Shown here one piece after another: positions 37,993-46,612 of a stretch of 64,000 bases of DNA (positions are counted from its first letter, which is position 1; the number at the start of each line of letters is the position of its first letter). The position numbers and the translations under genes were made by a program. This stretch comes from Marinomonas primoryensis (GTDB lineage: Bacteria > Pseudomonadota > Gammaproteobacteria > Pseudomonadales > Marinomonadaceae). The notes beneath the pieces were generated by a model, which did no database searches, had not been told where the DNA came from, and was given only the letters and a program-made list of their open reading frames with translations. Where the stretch lies: positions 2,287,001 to 2,351,000 of the forward strand of contig NZ_CP054301.1 of the NCBI RefSeq assembly GCF_013372285.1, given 5' to 3'.

Positions 37993-38048
37993 TAAAGGCT
38001 TCTTGCTTAGAAGGCTTCTTGGTAAAAGAGCACCTTCTAGAAGGCGCT
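37993..38048. repeat. Iterated GAAGGC/GCCTTC motifs between the lactonase and aldolase genes
   Basis: AAAGGCTTCTTG recurs 15 bases later as GAAGGCTTCTTG, and a perfect palindrome CCTTCTAGAAGG follows near 38033-38044. The 75-base spacer is the only real gap inside this operon. It could form alternative mRNA hairpins or reflect a small tandem duplication. Confidence 0.5.
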
Positions 38049-38687
38049 TACTTGATACGCCTTCCAAGCGGCCATAAAAGCCTGTGCATTAACTTTCGTC
38101 GTTTCCACGGATTGCCCTTTTTTATACAAGGCAGACCCCAAACCAAAGCCACGCGCGCCCACATTCAAATAGTCAGCAACATTGTCTGGCGTCACGCCGC
38201 CCACCGGACACAACCAAGTATTTGCTGGAATCACCGCGCCTAAGGCTTTCACCACATTGATCGTTGGTAAGGCTTCTGCAGGAAATAATTTCACTGCATC
38301 CGCGCCCGCGTGCAACGCCGCAAACGCTTCACTCGCGGTAAAGAACCCCGGCATAGCGAACAACCCAGCCACTTTCGCGGCTTTAATCAGTTCAGGATCG
38401 GTATGCGGACACACCATTAATTTTGCGCCCGTGGCGACCAATTCGGTCAATTGCGCCATGGTCAATACGGTACCCGCGCCAATAACCGCCTGATCGCCAA
38501 AGGTCTCTTGCAATAAGCGAATACTGACAAACGGTTCTGGTGAATTCAGCGGCACTTCGATCAAACGAAAGCCCGCGCCAATCAGAACACGGGTATGCTC
38601 AACCACTTCGTCTTTTCGAATGCCTCGTAAAATGGCCACCATGGGGAACTCTTGCATCAGTGCATCAAAAGAATGTGTCATGTTCAT
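38037..38687 (-). CDS. dgoA: 2-dehydro-3-deoxy-6-phosphogalactonate aldolase
   Basis: A 216-residue class I aldolase of the KDPG/KDPGal family. The landmarks MVAILRGIRKDE, IGAGTVL, the Schiff-base lysine in DAVKLFPAE near residue 133 and CPVGGVTPDN are all present, and EVPLNSPEP favours DgoA over Eda. It splits KDPGal into pyruvate and glyceraldehyde-3-phosphate. Its ATG overlaps the dgoK stop (TAATG), with GGAG just upstream. Confidence 0.92.
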   Translation of the reverse strand: MNMTHSFDALMQEFPMVAILRGIRKDEVVEHTRVLIGAGFRLIEVPLNSPEPFVSIRLLQETFGDQAVIGAGTVLTMAQLTELVATGAKLMVCPHTDPELIKAAKVAGLFAMPGFFTASEAFAALHAGADAVKLFPAEALPTINVVKALGAVIPANTWLCPVGGVTPDNVADYLNVGARGFGLGSALYKKGQSVETTKVNAQAFMAAWKAYQVSAF

Positions 38688-39643
38688 TACGCTCCATTAT
38701 TCGCTAAACGTTTTAAGCCGCGAATACTCGCCTCGCTGGCGTCTAAAAACTCAGATTTAAGATGACGTGAAGCCAGCGCCAACGCATAACGAGCACTTAA
38801 TGCTTTGCTTCCGACAATAACAACCGAGCTTTCTGGTGCGCTCAGTGACTCCAGAATGTCATTTACATCATGACCAATCACCACTCCAGACAAGTAATCT
38901 CTCACTTCATCGGCGGCCAATTCACCGCACACAAAACGGCTACGTGTACTGAACAGATGATGCAAAATGCCACCGTCTTGTTGGCTGGCCAATACGCCTT
39001 GATTAAACGCGTCTTCGTTTAAAGCCTCGGACTTAGGCAAACCTTTGACCAAACTGGATTCATCATTGAGACGCGCAAATAACTCTCCCGTAATCGACGT
39101 CGAAAATTGAGTCACATGACCGTTTTGGATTTGCACCCATTTGCAGTGTGTTCCGGGCAAACAAAAAACAGGGGCTTCCTCTGTGCGACCTTGCGCTTCC
39201 AACCAATCCATCGCGCCTAATAATTGCGTCTCTTCACCACGCATCACATCGTAATACCCCGCGACGCCTTTTCCTTGCAAACCGGGAACAATTGCAATGG
39301 GATTAGGTAAAGCGGTTTTTAACCAATAAAGATGTTCAGATAAATCACTGAGCTTTATCGGACAATGCTGGTACGGCACTTCTTGCCAACCGCCACGACT
39401 GCCGACCATACCCGACATATAAATGGGTAAATTGGGTGTTAACCAGTCGTCCAATAAATCCGCTAATACCGCTTCGAATTCCGACGCGCCCAGCTTTAAC
39501 ATTCCTTGGTCACTGTCGCGTTGTGCCTGAATGTCACCATCCTGACTCATCAAAAAGGCGCGTAAATTGGTGGTTCCCCAATCGACGGCGATAAAGCTCG
39601 CACTGTCGCTAATAGACGGTGAAATCGTTTTTGATGCGCTCAT
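38687..39643 (-). CDS. dgoK: 2-dehydro-3-deoxygalactonokinase
   Basis: A 318-residue kinase. It starts with the phosphate-binding ASFIAVDWGTTNLRAFLMSQDG and has YMSGMVGSRGGWQEVPY near residue 78 and FCLPGTHCKWVQI near 162, all typical of DgoK. It phosphorylates 2-keto-3-deoxygalactonate. It is translationally coupled at both ends: TAATG with dgoA, and TAATG with the chimeric remnant upstream. Confidence 0.93.
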   Translation of the reverse strand: MSASKTISPSISDSASFIAVDWGTTNLRAFLMSQDGDIQAQRDSDQGMLKLGASEFEAVLADLLDDWLTPNLPIYMSGMVGSRGGWQEVPYQHCPIKLSDLSEHLYWLKTALPNPIAIVPGLQGKGVAGYYDVMRGEETQLLGAMDWLEAQGRTEEAPVFCLPGTHCKWVQIQNGHVTQFSTSITGELFARLNDESSLVKGLPKSEALNEDAFNQGVLASQQDGGILHHLFSTRSRFVCGELAADEVRDYLSGVVIGHDVNDILESLSAPESSVVIVGSKALSARYALALASRHLKSEFLDASEASIRGLKRLANNGA

Positions 39644-39810
39644 TACAAACGCCCTCCGTCAACTACCAAACTTTGTCCAGAAATCATCCGGCTGTTTACC
39701 GCTAGCTCTCGAAAGTGTCGATTACAAATAAAACCGTCTTTGTCTAATTTTCCGTACCACTGCTGACTGCGTAATGGTTTATTGTCTGTCTTTTTATTAT
39801 CACTGCTCAT
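39643..39810 (-). pseudogene. Chimeric deletion remnant: IlvD/EDD-type sugar-acid dehydratase start joined to SDR dehydrogenase end
   Basis: A 55-codon frame is open from ATG 39810 to TAA 39643. Residues 13-28 (LRSQQWYGKLDKDGFI) match the start of IlvD/EDD sugar-acid dehydratases of the arabonate/xylonate/galactonate kind. CNRHFRELA matches their conserved CNxHFRxLA segment, which normally lies tens of residues further on. SRMISGQSLVVDGGRL matches the extreme C-terminus of a short-chain dehydrogenase. Both junctions stay in frame. It overlaps the alpha-galactosidase stop (ATGA) and the dgoK start (TAATG). The missing bodies are the two enzymes this pathway needs. A catalytic role is impossible at this size; a coupling peptide is possible. 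Confidence 0.85.
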
Positions 39811-41972
39811 TCGATATTCTCCGCCAAAGGCACAGCTTGGATACTTAATAAAATAAGGGATTCAGGGTCTAAAATAGGTAATTGCAGCCCAACCTGACTC
39901 AAGCTCGCACCGTTCAAAACAAGGTCTTTTTTCCACCATGCAGGCAAGGCTTTCATAAGGTGACCTGGCAATGGGCTGTGTTCCAACACCACCACTCGAT
40001 AGTCCTGTTCAGGTAGTAAATTGGGTAAACGCACCGGCAAGGTTTGCGCTTGTTTTGGCATGGCAAGCTGACTGTAAACCGCCAAACCTTGCATGCCATC
40101 TTGGCTCAATGCCCATTGAGTTTGTGCTCGGCCATCGGCGCTCGGTAAACGCCAATTATTGCCCTTGTGCAAAATGTCACGATGCTGTTTGTAATGAGAC
40201 AACCAATTCGCAATCGTCGCTTTTTGTGCTTCGTTGGCGTCCAACAGATTCCATTCGATACCCAAATGCCCCAACAGAGCGGTGCCCGCTCGAAACGCCA
40301 CATCGTGAATTCGGCTGGTGGTGTGGCTTTTATCTGGGCCAATGTGTGACCCCATGACTTCGGGCGGAAAGAAATAACTAAAGCCACGCTGAATGCTCTG
40401 GCGCTCTAATGCGTCGTTGCAATCGGACGCCCAAAAACGCTTGGTGTAATTCAAAATACCAAAATCCACTCGCGCGCCGCCCGATGAACAGCTTTCGATC
40501 TCCATGTCTGGAAACGCTTGGTTTATCTCATCCAGCAACCGATACAAAGCCCCCACTTGCGCATGAGCCTGTGGCGCAATGTCGCCGCTTGGCTGGGTGT
40601 AATCTCGGTTCATGTCCCATTTCACGTAATCAATCGGATACTCCGTAAACAAGGCAAACAAACGTTCGCGAATGTATTGATAGGCTTCCGGTTTGGCGAA
40701 ATTCAGTACCAACTGATTACGCGCCAACGCCGCATCGTATTGTGGTAATTGCAACGCCCAATCAGGATGCGCGCGGAATAAATCGGAATCAGGATTGACC
40801 ATTTCAGGTTCGAACCACAAACCAAACTCCATACCGAGATCGTCTTTGACGTAACGGATCAGCGGCATCAAACCGTCGGGGTATTTTGTTTCATCCACAA
40901 ACCAATCGCCCAACGCCGCTTTGTCATGATCACGACCACGGAACCAACCATCATCGAGAATGTAACGTTCCACGCCGACCTCTGCCGCGGCGCTTGCCAA
41001 GGCTTTCAGTTGGGCCATATCATGATCAAAATAGAACGCTTCCCAAGTATTGAGATGCACAGGGCGAGGTTTCGTAAGCTGTAAACGCTGGCGAGCCTCT
41101 TGATGAAAAGACTGACTCATCGCATTCAAGCCCACTGAACTGTGGCTGGATAATAATTCTGGTGTAGAAAGGGTTTCATTCGTCGCCAAAACGATCTCGC
41201 CCGGCAAATACAAGGCTTCCGCTTGCAAATAACGATGTCCTTCTACTGTGTAATCGGCTTTTAATCTGTGATTGCCGCTCCACGCTAAATGCGCGCCAAC
41301 CAGCTCGCCTTGCTGTTCGCCAAACCCTTGTTCGCCGACAATTACCGCTGGAAAGTTCGCGTGAGAATTACGGCCGTTACGATTTTCTTGCAACCAAGTT
41401 GACTGCCAGTCGCTGCGCTCTTGCTGAAACTCTTGGCACCAACGGCCATAAAACCCCATGCGTTCGACAAAATGACTCGCCACGGGCAAAGTACACGCCA
41501 AACGCTGAACCGTCACATCGCCACGACCTTGATTGGTCAAGGCCAATTGTTGGCGCAACACGCCCGATGGCAACAAACCAATATCCAGTGTGAGTGAAAG
41601 CTGAGCCACTTTGTCTTCTAAACGAATCGCCAAACCGGTTTGGGATTCATTCACGTCGATTAATGACCAACACGCTGCCCACACGGGGCGATCTTCTGCG
41701 CTGGCTTCCATCGCGGGCGATTGCAACCAGCCTCGACCCGCTTCTGGTATCAGGCCCATGGGCGCAGGCTTGTCCATCATGGCTTGTGGAATGGCCATTT
41801 GTTTAGACAAGTACAGGCTCGCCAAATCGGTTTTAGCAGGCAGTGCATCACCAAAAAAAACCAATTCCGGTGCGCCCTGTTGTGGGGAAGCAATTACCAA
41901 GGTTTTGCCTTGCGGTTCTTGCCCTAGCAAGTCTTGTCGATAGAAACTCATATTCAATTTATTTCCCATCAT
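39807..41972 (-). CDS. Alpha-galactosidase, GH36
   Basis: About 721 residues starting MMGNKLNMSFYRQDLLG. The catalytic nucleophile Asp is in DYVKWDMNRD and the acid/base Asp in CSSGGARVDFGILNY. WEAFYFDHD and DDGWFRGRDHD are also GH36 landmarks. There is no signal peptide, so it hydrolyses imported melibiose- or raffinose-like alpha-galactosides in the cytosol. The start at 41972 follows the permease stop by 2 bases with AAAGG upstream. The frame is open to 42101, but that part overlaps the permease gene. Confidence 0.92.
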   Translation of the reverse strand: MMGNKLNMSFYRQDLLGQEPQGKTLVIASPQQGAPELVFFGDALPAKTDLASLYLSKQMAIPQAMMDKPAPMGLIPEAGRGWLQSPAMEASAEDRPVWAACWSLIDVNESQTGLAIRLEDKVAQLSLTLDIGLLPSGVLRQQLALTNQGRGDVTVQRLACTLPVASHFVERMGFYGRWCQEFQQERSDWQSTWLQENRNGRNSHANFPAVIVGEQGFGEQQGELVGAHLAWSGNHRLKADYTVEGHRYLQAEALYLPGEIVLATNETLSTPELLSSHSSVGLNAMSQSFHQEARQRLQLTKPRPVHLNTWEAFYFDHDMAQLKALASAAAEVGVERYILDDGWFRGRDHDKAALGDWFVDETKYPDGLMPLIRYVKDDLGMEFGLWFEPEMVNPDSDLFRAHPDWALQLPQYDAALARNQLVLNFAKPEAYQYIRERLFALFTEYPIDYVKWDMNRDYTQPSGDIAPQAHAQVGALYRLLDEINQAFPDMEIESCSSGGARVDFGILNYTKRFWASDCNDALERQSIQRGFSYFFPPEVMGSHIGPDKSHTTSRIHDVAFRAGTALLGHLGIEWNLLDANEAQKATIANWLSHYKQHRDILHKGNNWRLPSADGRAQTQWALSQDGMQGLAVYSQLAMPKQAQTLPVRLPNLLPEQDYRVVVLEHSPLPGHLMKALPAWWKKDLVLNGASLSQVGLQLPILDPESLILLSIQAVPLAENIE

Positions 41973-41974
41973 CG

Positions 41975-42826
41975 TTAACCTTTTGTAGCACCCAATGTTA
42001 AGCCCGCAATAAAGTGTCGTTGCATAGCAAAAAAGAGAATAACCGGAGGTAACGCGGCGATGATGGAACCCGCTGCAATCAACTGCCAAGACGCCATCCA
42101 CTGACCTTTTAACGCACTAATGCCGGCGGTAATGGGACGTACTTCATCGCTTTGTACCAGCACAAGAGCCCAGAAGTAATCGTTCCAAATAAAGGTGAAA
42201 ATCAACACCGACAACGCCGCCAAAGCTGGACGAACCAAAGGCAACACAACATGCCAGAAAATCTGCCATTCGCTCACGCCTTCAACGCGCGCCGCTTCGA
42301 TCAATTCATCGGGCAAACCAACAATAAAGTTGCGCATAAATAAGGTACAAAAACCCGTTTGAAACGCGATATGGAAAAGGATCAAACCCGTCGCCGTGTC
42401 GTACAAACCCATGCCAATGGTTAGGTCTCGTACCGGAATCATCAGAATTTGAAAAGGCACAAAGTTCCCCGCAATAAAAGCCGCGAATAAAGCAACATTG
42501 CCACGAAATTTGAACTTGGCTAGCGCGTAACCCGCCAAGGTAGACAAGGCCACCGCGCCAATCACCGCGGGCACCGTAATCAAAATGGAGTTTAATAAAT
42601 ACCGAAACATCGGCGTTTCGGTGAACACCATGGTGTAGTTTTCAAACAGCATCCATTCAGAAGGAATGCCCCAGTAATTACCGGCGTTAATGTCGGCGGT
42701 TGAGCGCGCAGAGGTCAACAAAACAGCCAACAGTGGCAACAACCAAAGGAACAGTGAAATCCACACGGCAACGCGATAACTCACATTAAAAGGTAATGAT
42801 CTTTTTTCGATAGGCGTAGGAAACAT
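41975..42826 (-). CDS. Galactoside ABC transporter permease (MalG-like)
   Basis: A 283-residue CUT1 permease with six helices. The EAA loop is at EAARVEGVSEWQIFWHVVLPL near residues 178-198 (conserved G). The N-terminal region contains NYWGIPSEWMLFENYTMVF. It pairs with the MalF-like gene upstream, with TAATG overlap. Confidence 0.92.
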   Translation of the reverse strand: MFPTPIEKRSLPFNVSYRVAVWISLFLWLLPLLAVLLTSARSTADINAGNYWGIPSEWMLFENYTMVFTETPMFRYLLNSILITVPAVIGAVALSTLAGYALAKFKFRGNVALFAAFIAGNFVPFQILMIPVRDLTIGMGLYDTATGLILFHIAFQTGFCTLFMRNFIVGLPDELIEAARVEGVSEWQIFWHVVLPLVRPALAALSVLIFTFIWNDYFWALVLVQSDEVRPITAGISALKGQWMASWQLIAAGSIIAALPPVILFFAMQRHFIAGLTLGATKG

Positions 42827-43701
42827 TAGGCTTTCTCACTCTTCAGCATGCGCCACAAGAAGTAGGCAATATAAATATCCATAATCAGGAACAACACAGT
42901 TGCTATTGCCGCACCATAACCCGCTCGATAGTTAAAAATAGACTGCTCATACATGAAGTAAGCCAGCACACTGGACGAGCCAAACGGTCCACCGCTGGTC
43001 ATAGTCGCCACAAGGTCGAAGCTACGTAATGCACCGATCACCGTGACCACAATCGCAATAAAAGTGGCTGGTTTTAGCTGAGGAAGAATCACATGACGCA
43101 ACATTTTCCAGCCATGAGCACCATCTAAACGGGCTGCTTCTATTTGATCTGGATTGAGGTTATTTAAGCCTGTGAGGTACAAGATCATGCAGTACGCAAT
43201 TTGCGGCCAAAGACCCGCAACAATAATGCCAAACGTCACCCAATTTTCGTCGGACAGTACCGCTATCGGCTCCACACCAAATAAGCCAATCGCCTTATTA
43301 AAAAGACCAAAGGATGGATCGTAGAACCAAGAAAACACTAAGCCGACGACGACTTGCGAAATAACAAAAGGGAAGAAAAACATGGATTTAACAAGGCGTA
43401 TCCCCATGATTTTTTGATTCAGAAATAAAGCAATAGCCAAACCAATGGGCGGCGCCAACATGAAGAACACCATCCAGTAGAGATTGTTTTTTAGCGCCAC
43501 CCAAAATTGATAGTCATCGAAGAGTTCAATGTAATTGCTAAAACCCACAAAGGTTTTTTCACCAATGCCATCCCATTCATAAAAACTCAACCAGATACTC
43601 TGGAGAATAGGAAAAATAACGTAGACCACAAACATGATGACCGCTGGCGCTAAGAATAAAACCGGCATCCATTGTTGTGGTCTGCTATGCAATTTTTGCA
43701 T
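42826..43701 (-). CDS. Galactoside ABC transporter permease (MalF-like)
   Basis: About 291 residues starting MQKLHSRPQQWMPVLFLAPA, with six helices and the EAA loop EAARLDGAHGWKMLRHVILP near residue 190. It is the first gene of the long minus-strand galactoside operon and is divergent from the IclR regulator. The ATG at 43701 has GAGGTG about 9 bases upstream; a GTG at 43710 is an alternative. Confidence 0.92.
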   Translation of the reverse strand: MQKLHSRPQQWMPVLFLAPAVIMFVVYVIFPILQSIWLSFYEWDGIGEKTFVGFSNYIELFDDYQFWVALKNNLYWMVFFMLAPPIGLAIALFLNQKIMGIRLVKSMFFFPFVISQVVVGLVFSWFYDPSFGLFNKAIGLFGVEPIAVLSDENWVTFGIIVAGLWPQIAYCMILYLTGLNNLNPDQIEAARLDGAHGWKMLRHVILPQLKPATFIAIVVTVIGALRSFDLVATMTSGGPFGSSSVLAYFMYEQSIFNYRAGYGAAIATVLFLIMDIYIAYFLWRMLKSEKA

Positions 43702-43802
43702 GGCGCACACACCTCTTATTTTTATTAGTTAATTTATTGCCCTACTTACTATCTGTAATCCAAGTCGGAATATGAGGACAGATAACTCGTCTAATAAAAT
43801 AA

Positions 43803-43817
43803 TGGAATAAAGTTCCA
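43803..43817. promoter_or_regulatory. IclR-type operator in the divergent regulator/permease promoter
   Basis: TGGAATAAAGTTCCA, inside the perfect repeat ATGGAA-N5-TTCCAT. It sits about 100 bases from both start codons and shares the TGGAA..N..GTTYCA pattern with the two sites upstream of the binding-protein gene. Confidence 0.6.
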
Positions 43818-43903
43818 TTTTTTGCAATACTCAATTTAGAACATTTTTCATGACCGTATCATTACGGTCAATTCAACCTCTAAAAAAACAAGGAAAAATG
43901 ATA

Positions 43904-44686
43904 ATGGCAAACGTGGAAACTAAAAGCGGAGGCTCATCGCTAGACAAAGCACTCAGTCTGTTGCAAGAAGTTTGCATGACGTCTGTGCCATTACGCTTTG
44001 CCGATTTGGTCGACAAAACCGATTTGCCTAAAGCCACTGCGCATCGAACGCTAACGTCACTGACAGAGAAAGGTCTGATACGCTTTGACGAAGTAACGCA
44101 GCTTTATCATCCGGGCTACGGTTTATTGGAATTGGCCCATCAAGCTTGGTCAAAAATTGATGTACGTGACATTGCTGCGGATCAAATGAAGCATTTGTGG
44201 AACGAGACAGGCGAAACCATCCACCTTGCGGTACTCGATCGTGGCGACGTGATTTATATCGATAAACTGGAAAGCCAGAAAAGCTTGCGACTTTTTTCTG
44301 CCGTCGGCAAAAAAGGGCCGGCTTACTGCACGGGTGTTGGCAAAGCCATGATGGCGTTTTTAAGCGAAGATTTATTAGCCGAGGCCATTAACGAACAAAG
44401 TTTTATCAAGCACACAGATACGACCTTGATTGACGAAATTACGCTAAGAAAAGCACTCATAGACATTCGCGAAAGCAAGATATCCTTAGATTTAGAAGAG
44501 CACGAAGAAGGCATTCAATGCGCAGCTTCTGTCATTTTAAATCACAGAAACGAATCCATTGCGGCGCTGAGTATTACCGCACCAAAATTTCGAGTAGACA
44601 ACGCACGCTTTCAACACTTTCAAACATTGGTCAAAGACGCCTGTAAGAAAGTATCCACCCGAATGGGGGCCATGGCCTCTAACTAG
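43904..44686 (+). CDS. IclR family transcriptional regulator of the galactoside regulon
   Basis: A 260-residue protein. A winged HTH lies in residues 10-70 (SLDKALSLLQEV, FADLVDKTDLPKATAHRTLTSL). The IclR ligand domain follows, with ETIHLAVLDRGDVIYIDKLE and YCTGVGKAMMAFL. ATGs at 43898 and 43904 both lie near AGGA; 43904 has the better spacing. A longer frame from 43850 is unlikely. It probably senses a galactose-derived intermediate and controls the three TGGAAC-type sites; this is inference. Confidence 0.9.
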   Translation: MANVETKSGGSSLDKALSLLQEVCMTSVPLRFADLVDKTDLPKATAHRTLTSLTEKGLIRFDEVTQLYHPGYGLLELAHQAWSKIDVRDIAADQMKHLWNETGETIHLAVLDRGDVIYIDKLESQKSLRLFSAVGKKGPAYCTGVGKAMMAFLSEDLLAEAINEQSFIKHTDTTLIDEITLRKALIDIRESKISLDLEEHEEGIQCAASVILNHRNESIAALSITAPKFRVDNARFQHFQTLVKDACKKVSTRMGAMASN

Positions 44687-44702
44687 CATAGGAAAGTCCA
44701 TT

Positions 44703-45806
44703 ATGGCGACGATAAAACTAACAAACGTCATCAAACGGTTTCATGATATCGAGACAATTCATGGCGTCGATCTAGATCTAAACGACGGTGAATTTGTGGT
44801 CTTTGTAGGCCCATCTGGTTGTGGCAAATCCACGCTGCTGCGCTTGATCGCAGGGCTTGAAGACATCACAGACGGAAAGCTTGAGATCAATGGCGTTAAC
44901 ATGAACAACGTTGCGCCAGCCGATCGCGGTGTTGCCATGGTGTTCCAATCGTATGCGCTCTACCCTCACATGACGGTCGAAGAAAACATGAGTTTCGGCT
45001 TACGCATGAACGGCGTTAGTCCTGAAAAAATCAAAGCACAAGTCAGCAACGCTGCGAATATTTTGCAACTCAACGAACTGTTAGATCGCAAACCAAAACA
45101 ACTGTCTGGTGGTCAGCGCCAACGTGTGGCGATTGGCCGCGCCATTGTTCGTCAACCAGAAGTATTCTTGTTCGATGAGCCATTATCTAACCTTGACGCT
45201 GAACTGCGCGTCGATATGCGCATTCAAATCGCTCAACTTCACAACAAGCTAAAAGCCACCATGGTGTACGTGACTCACGATCAAGTTGAAGCCATGACAT
45301 TGGCCGATAAAATCGTTGTATTACGCGCCGGTAATGTAGAGCAAGTTGGTTCGCCTCTCGAGCTTTATCATAATCCAGAAAATGAATTTGTTGCCGGTTT
45401 TATTGGCTCACCAAGAATGAATTTTCTCGATGGAAAAATTATTAGCATAGACAAGGCGGATCTTGCTGTAATCAACATTGCAGGACAGGTAATCGAACTG
45501 GAAGTAGACGGTACTAAAGTATCGGTCAATGAGACCGTAAAACTGGGCATTCGCCCCGAGCATGTGAAGGAAAACATCCAAGAAGCGGATGTGACGCTGG
45601 ATATTGATATTGACGTGGCCGAACACCTTGGTGGCTTAACCTATCTTTATGGTCAATTCAAAGGGCATAAACTCACCATTGAAGTCAGCGGTTCGAACCT
45701 CACTCGCAACGGCGAACATATCCAAGTCGGTATCAAAAAAGAAGACTGTTACTTATTCAATCGTGATGGCCAAGCGCTAATTAATCGCCCTGTGCCAGCA
45801 CGATAA
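44703..45806 (+). CDS. Sugar ABC transporter ATPase (MsmK/UgpC/MalK-like)
   Basis: A 367-residue protein with Walker A GPSGCGKST near residue 37, signature LSGGQRQRVAIGRAI, Walker B LFDEPLSNLD, and a C-terminal MalK-type regulatory OB domain (LGIRPEHV near residue 280). It follows the IclR gene by 16 bases on the plus strand. It is the only MalK-type ATPase near the CUT1 permeases and binding protein, so it should energise them. Confidence 0.92.
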   Translation: MATIKLTNVIKRFHDIETIHGVDLDLNDGEFVVFVGPSGCGKSTLLRLIAGLEDITDGKLEINGVNMNNVAPADRGVAMVFQSYALYPHMTVEENMSFGLRMNGVSPEKIKAQVSNAANILQLNELLDRKPKQLSGGQRQRVAIGRAIVRQPEVFLFDEPLSNLDAELRVDMRIQIAQLHNKLKATMVYVTHDQVEAMTLADKIVVLRAGNVEQVGSPLELYHNPENEFVAGFIGSPRMNFLDGKIISIDKADLAVINIAGQVIELEVDGTKVSVNETVKLGIRPEHVKENIQEADVTLDIDIDVAEHLGGLTYLYGQFKGHKLTIEVSGSNLTRNGEHIQVGIKKEDCYLFNRDGQALINRPVPAR

Positions 45807-45830
45807 GAGACCTACAATATTAGTAAAAAC

Positions 45831-45866
45831 AAAAAATGCCTTCATACTTTGTATGAAGGCATTTTT
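45831..45866. terminator. Terminator after the sugar ATPase gene
   Basis: AAAAAATGCCTTCATAC (45831-45847) pairs with GTATGAAGGCATTTTT (45851-45866) around TTT. It is symmetric and lies between convergent genes, so it is probably bidirectional. Confidence 0.93.
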
Positions 45867-45914
45867 ATTATCTTGGCTTTTAACGGGTTACTAACTGCGT
45901 TAGTAACCGTGCCA

Positions 45915-46610
45915 TTAAGATAATGTCAAAATGATTTTCGAGACTTCGTCGTAACTCTCCACAACCCAATTAGCACCGGCATCAATAAGCCGTTGCCTAT
46001 GATCTGGGTGCTTAGCATGAGATCCAGCCGTAATACCAATACACAACATACCCGCACTTCTTGCCGCTTGAACACCGGCAGGGCTGTCTTCAATTACCAG
46101 AGCTCGCTCCGCGGGAAGTGCCATCTTTTCAGCCGCAAACAAGAACAAATCTGGAGCAGGTTTGCCTCGTACCACCATAGTCGAAGAAAATATCTTGTCA
46201 GAAAAGTAATGACGAAGATTAGTCGCCGTTAAACTCGCGTCAATCCTTTCGGGATGAGAAGACGACGCAACACAATACGGCAAATTTAATGACTCAATAA
46301 ACGCAGTAACACCTAAAACGGGTTGCAGCTCTTGTTGAAAGCGAGCAAACAAATACTCGTTCATTTCCGTAATAGAAGCGTCGGTTAGCTCAACGCCTTG
46401 CGATGCAAACAGCTCATCCCGGGCCGATTTCATACTGCGGCCTTGGAACTGCTGAATAACGTCCTCTTTCGTCAGGTTTCCACCTTGCTTGAGAATCAAA
46501 TCATGCAAAACCTCAATAGACAAAATTTCGCTATCGACCAACACGCCATCGCAGTCAAAAATAATCAAGTCCAGCATTTTCGGTAGAGCTTCCTCAATAA
46601 CGTTCAACAC
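45915..46610 (-). CDS. HAD-superfamily hydrolase (beta-phosphoglucomutase-like)
   Basis: A 231-residue HAD-IA phosphatase. Motif I is LIIFDCDGVLVDSE near residue 15, motif II the S in VASSSHPER, motif III K in GKPAPDLF, and motif IV IEDSPAGVQAARSAGM. The GTG start at 46610 has GGAG 8 bases upstream. An in-frame ATG at 46577 (MLDLIIFDCDG) is possible. It is the last gene of the polyol/pentulose operon and may remove sugar phosphates that build up; the substrate is unknown. Confidence 0.88.
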   Translation of the reverse strand: MLNVIEEALPKMLDLIIFDCDGVLVDSEILSIEVLHDLILKQGGNLTKEDVIQQFQGRSMKSARDELFASQGVELTDASITEMNEYLFARFQQELQPVLGVTAFIESLNLPYCVASSSHPERIDASLTATNLRHYFSDKIFSSTMVVRGKPAPDLFLFAAEKMALPAERALVIEDSPAGVQAARSAGMLCIGITAGSHAKHPDHRQRLIDAGANWVVESYDEVSKIILTLS

Positions 46611-46612
46611 GT

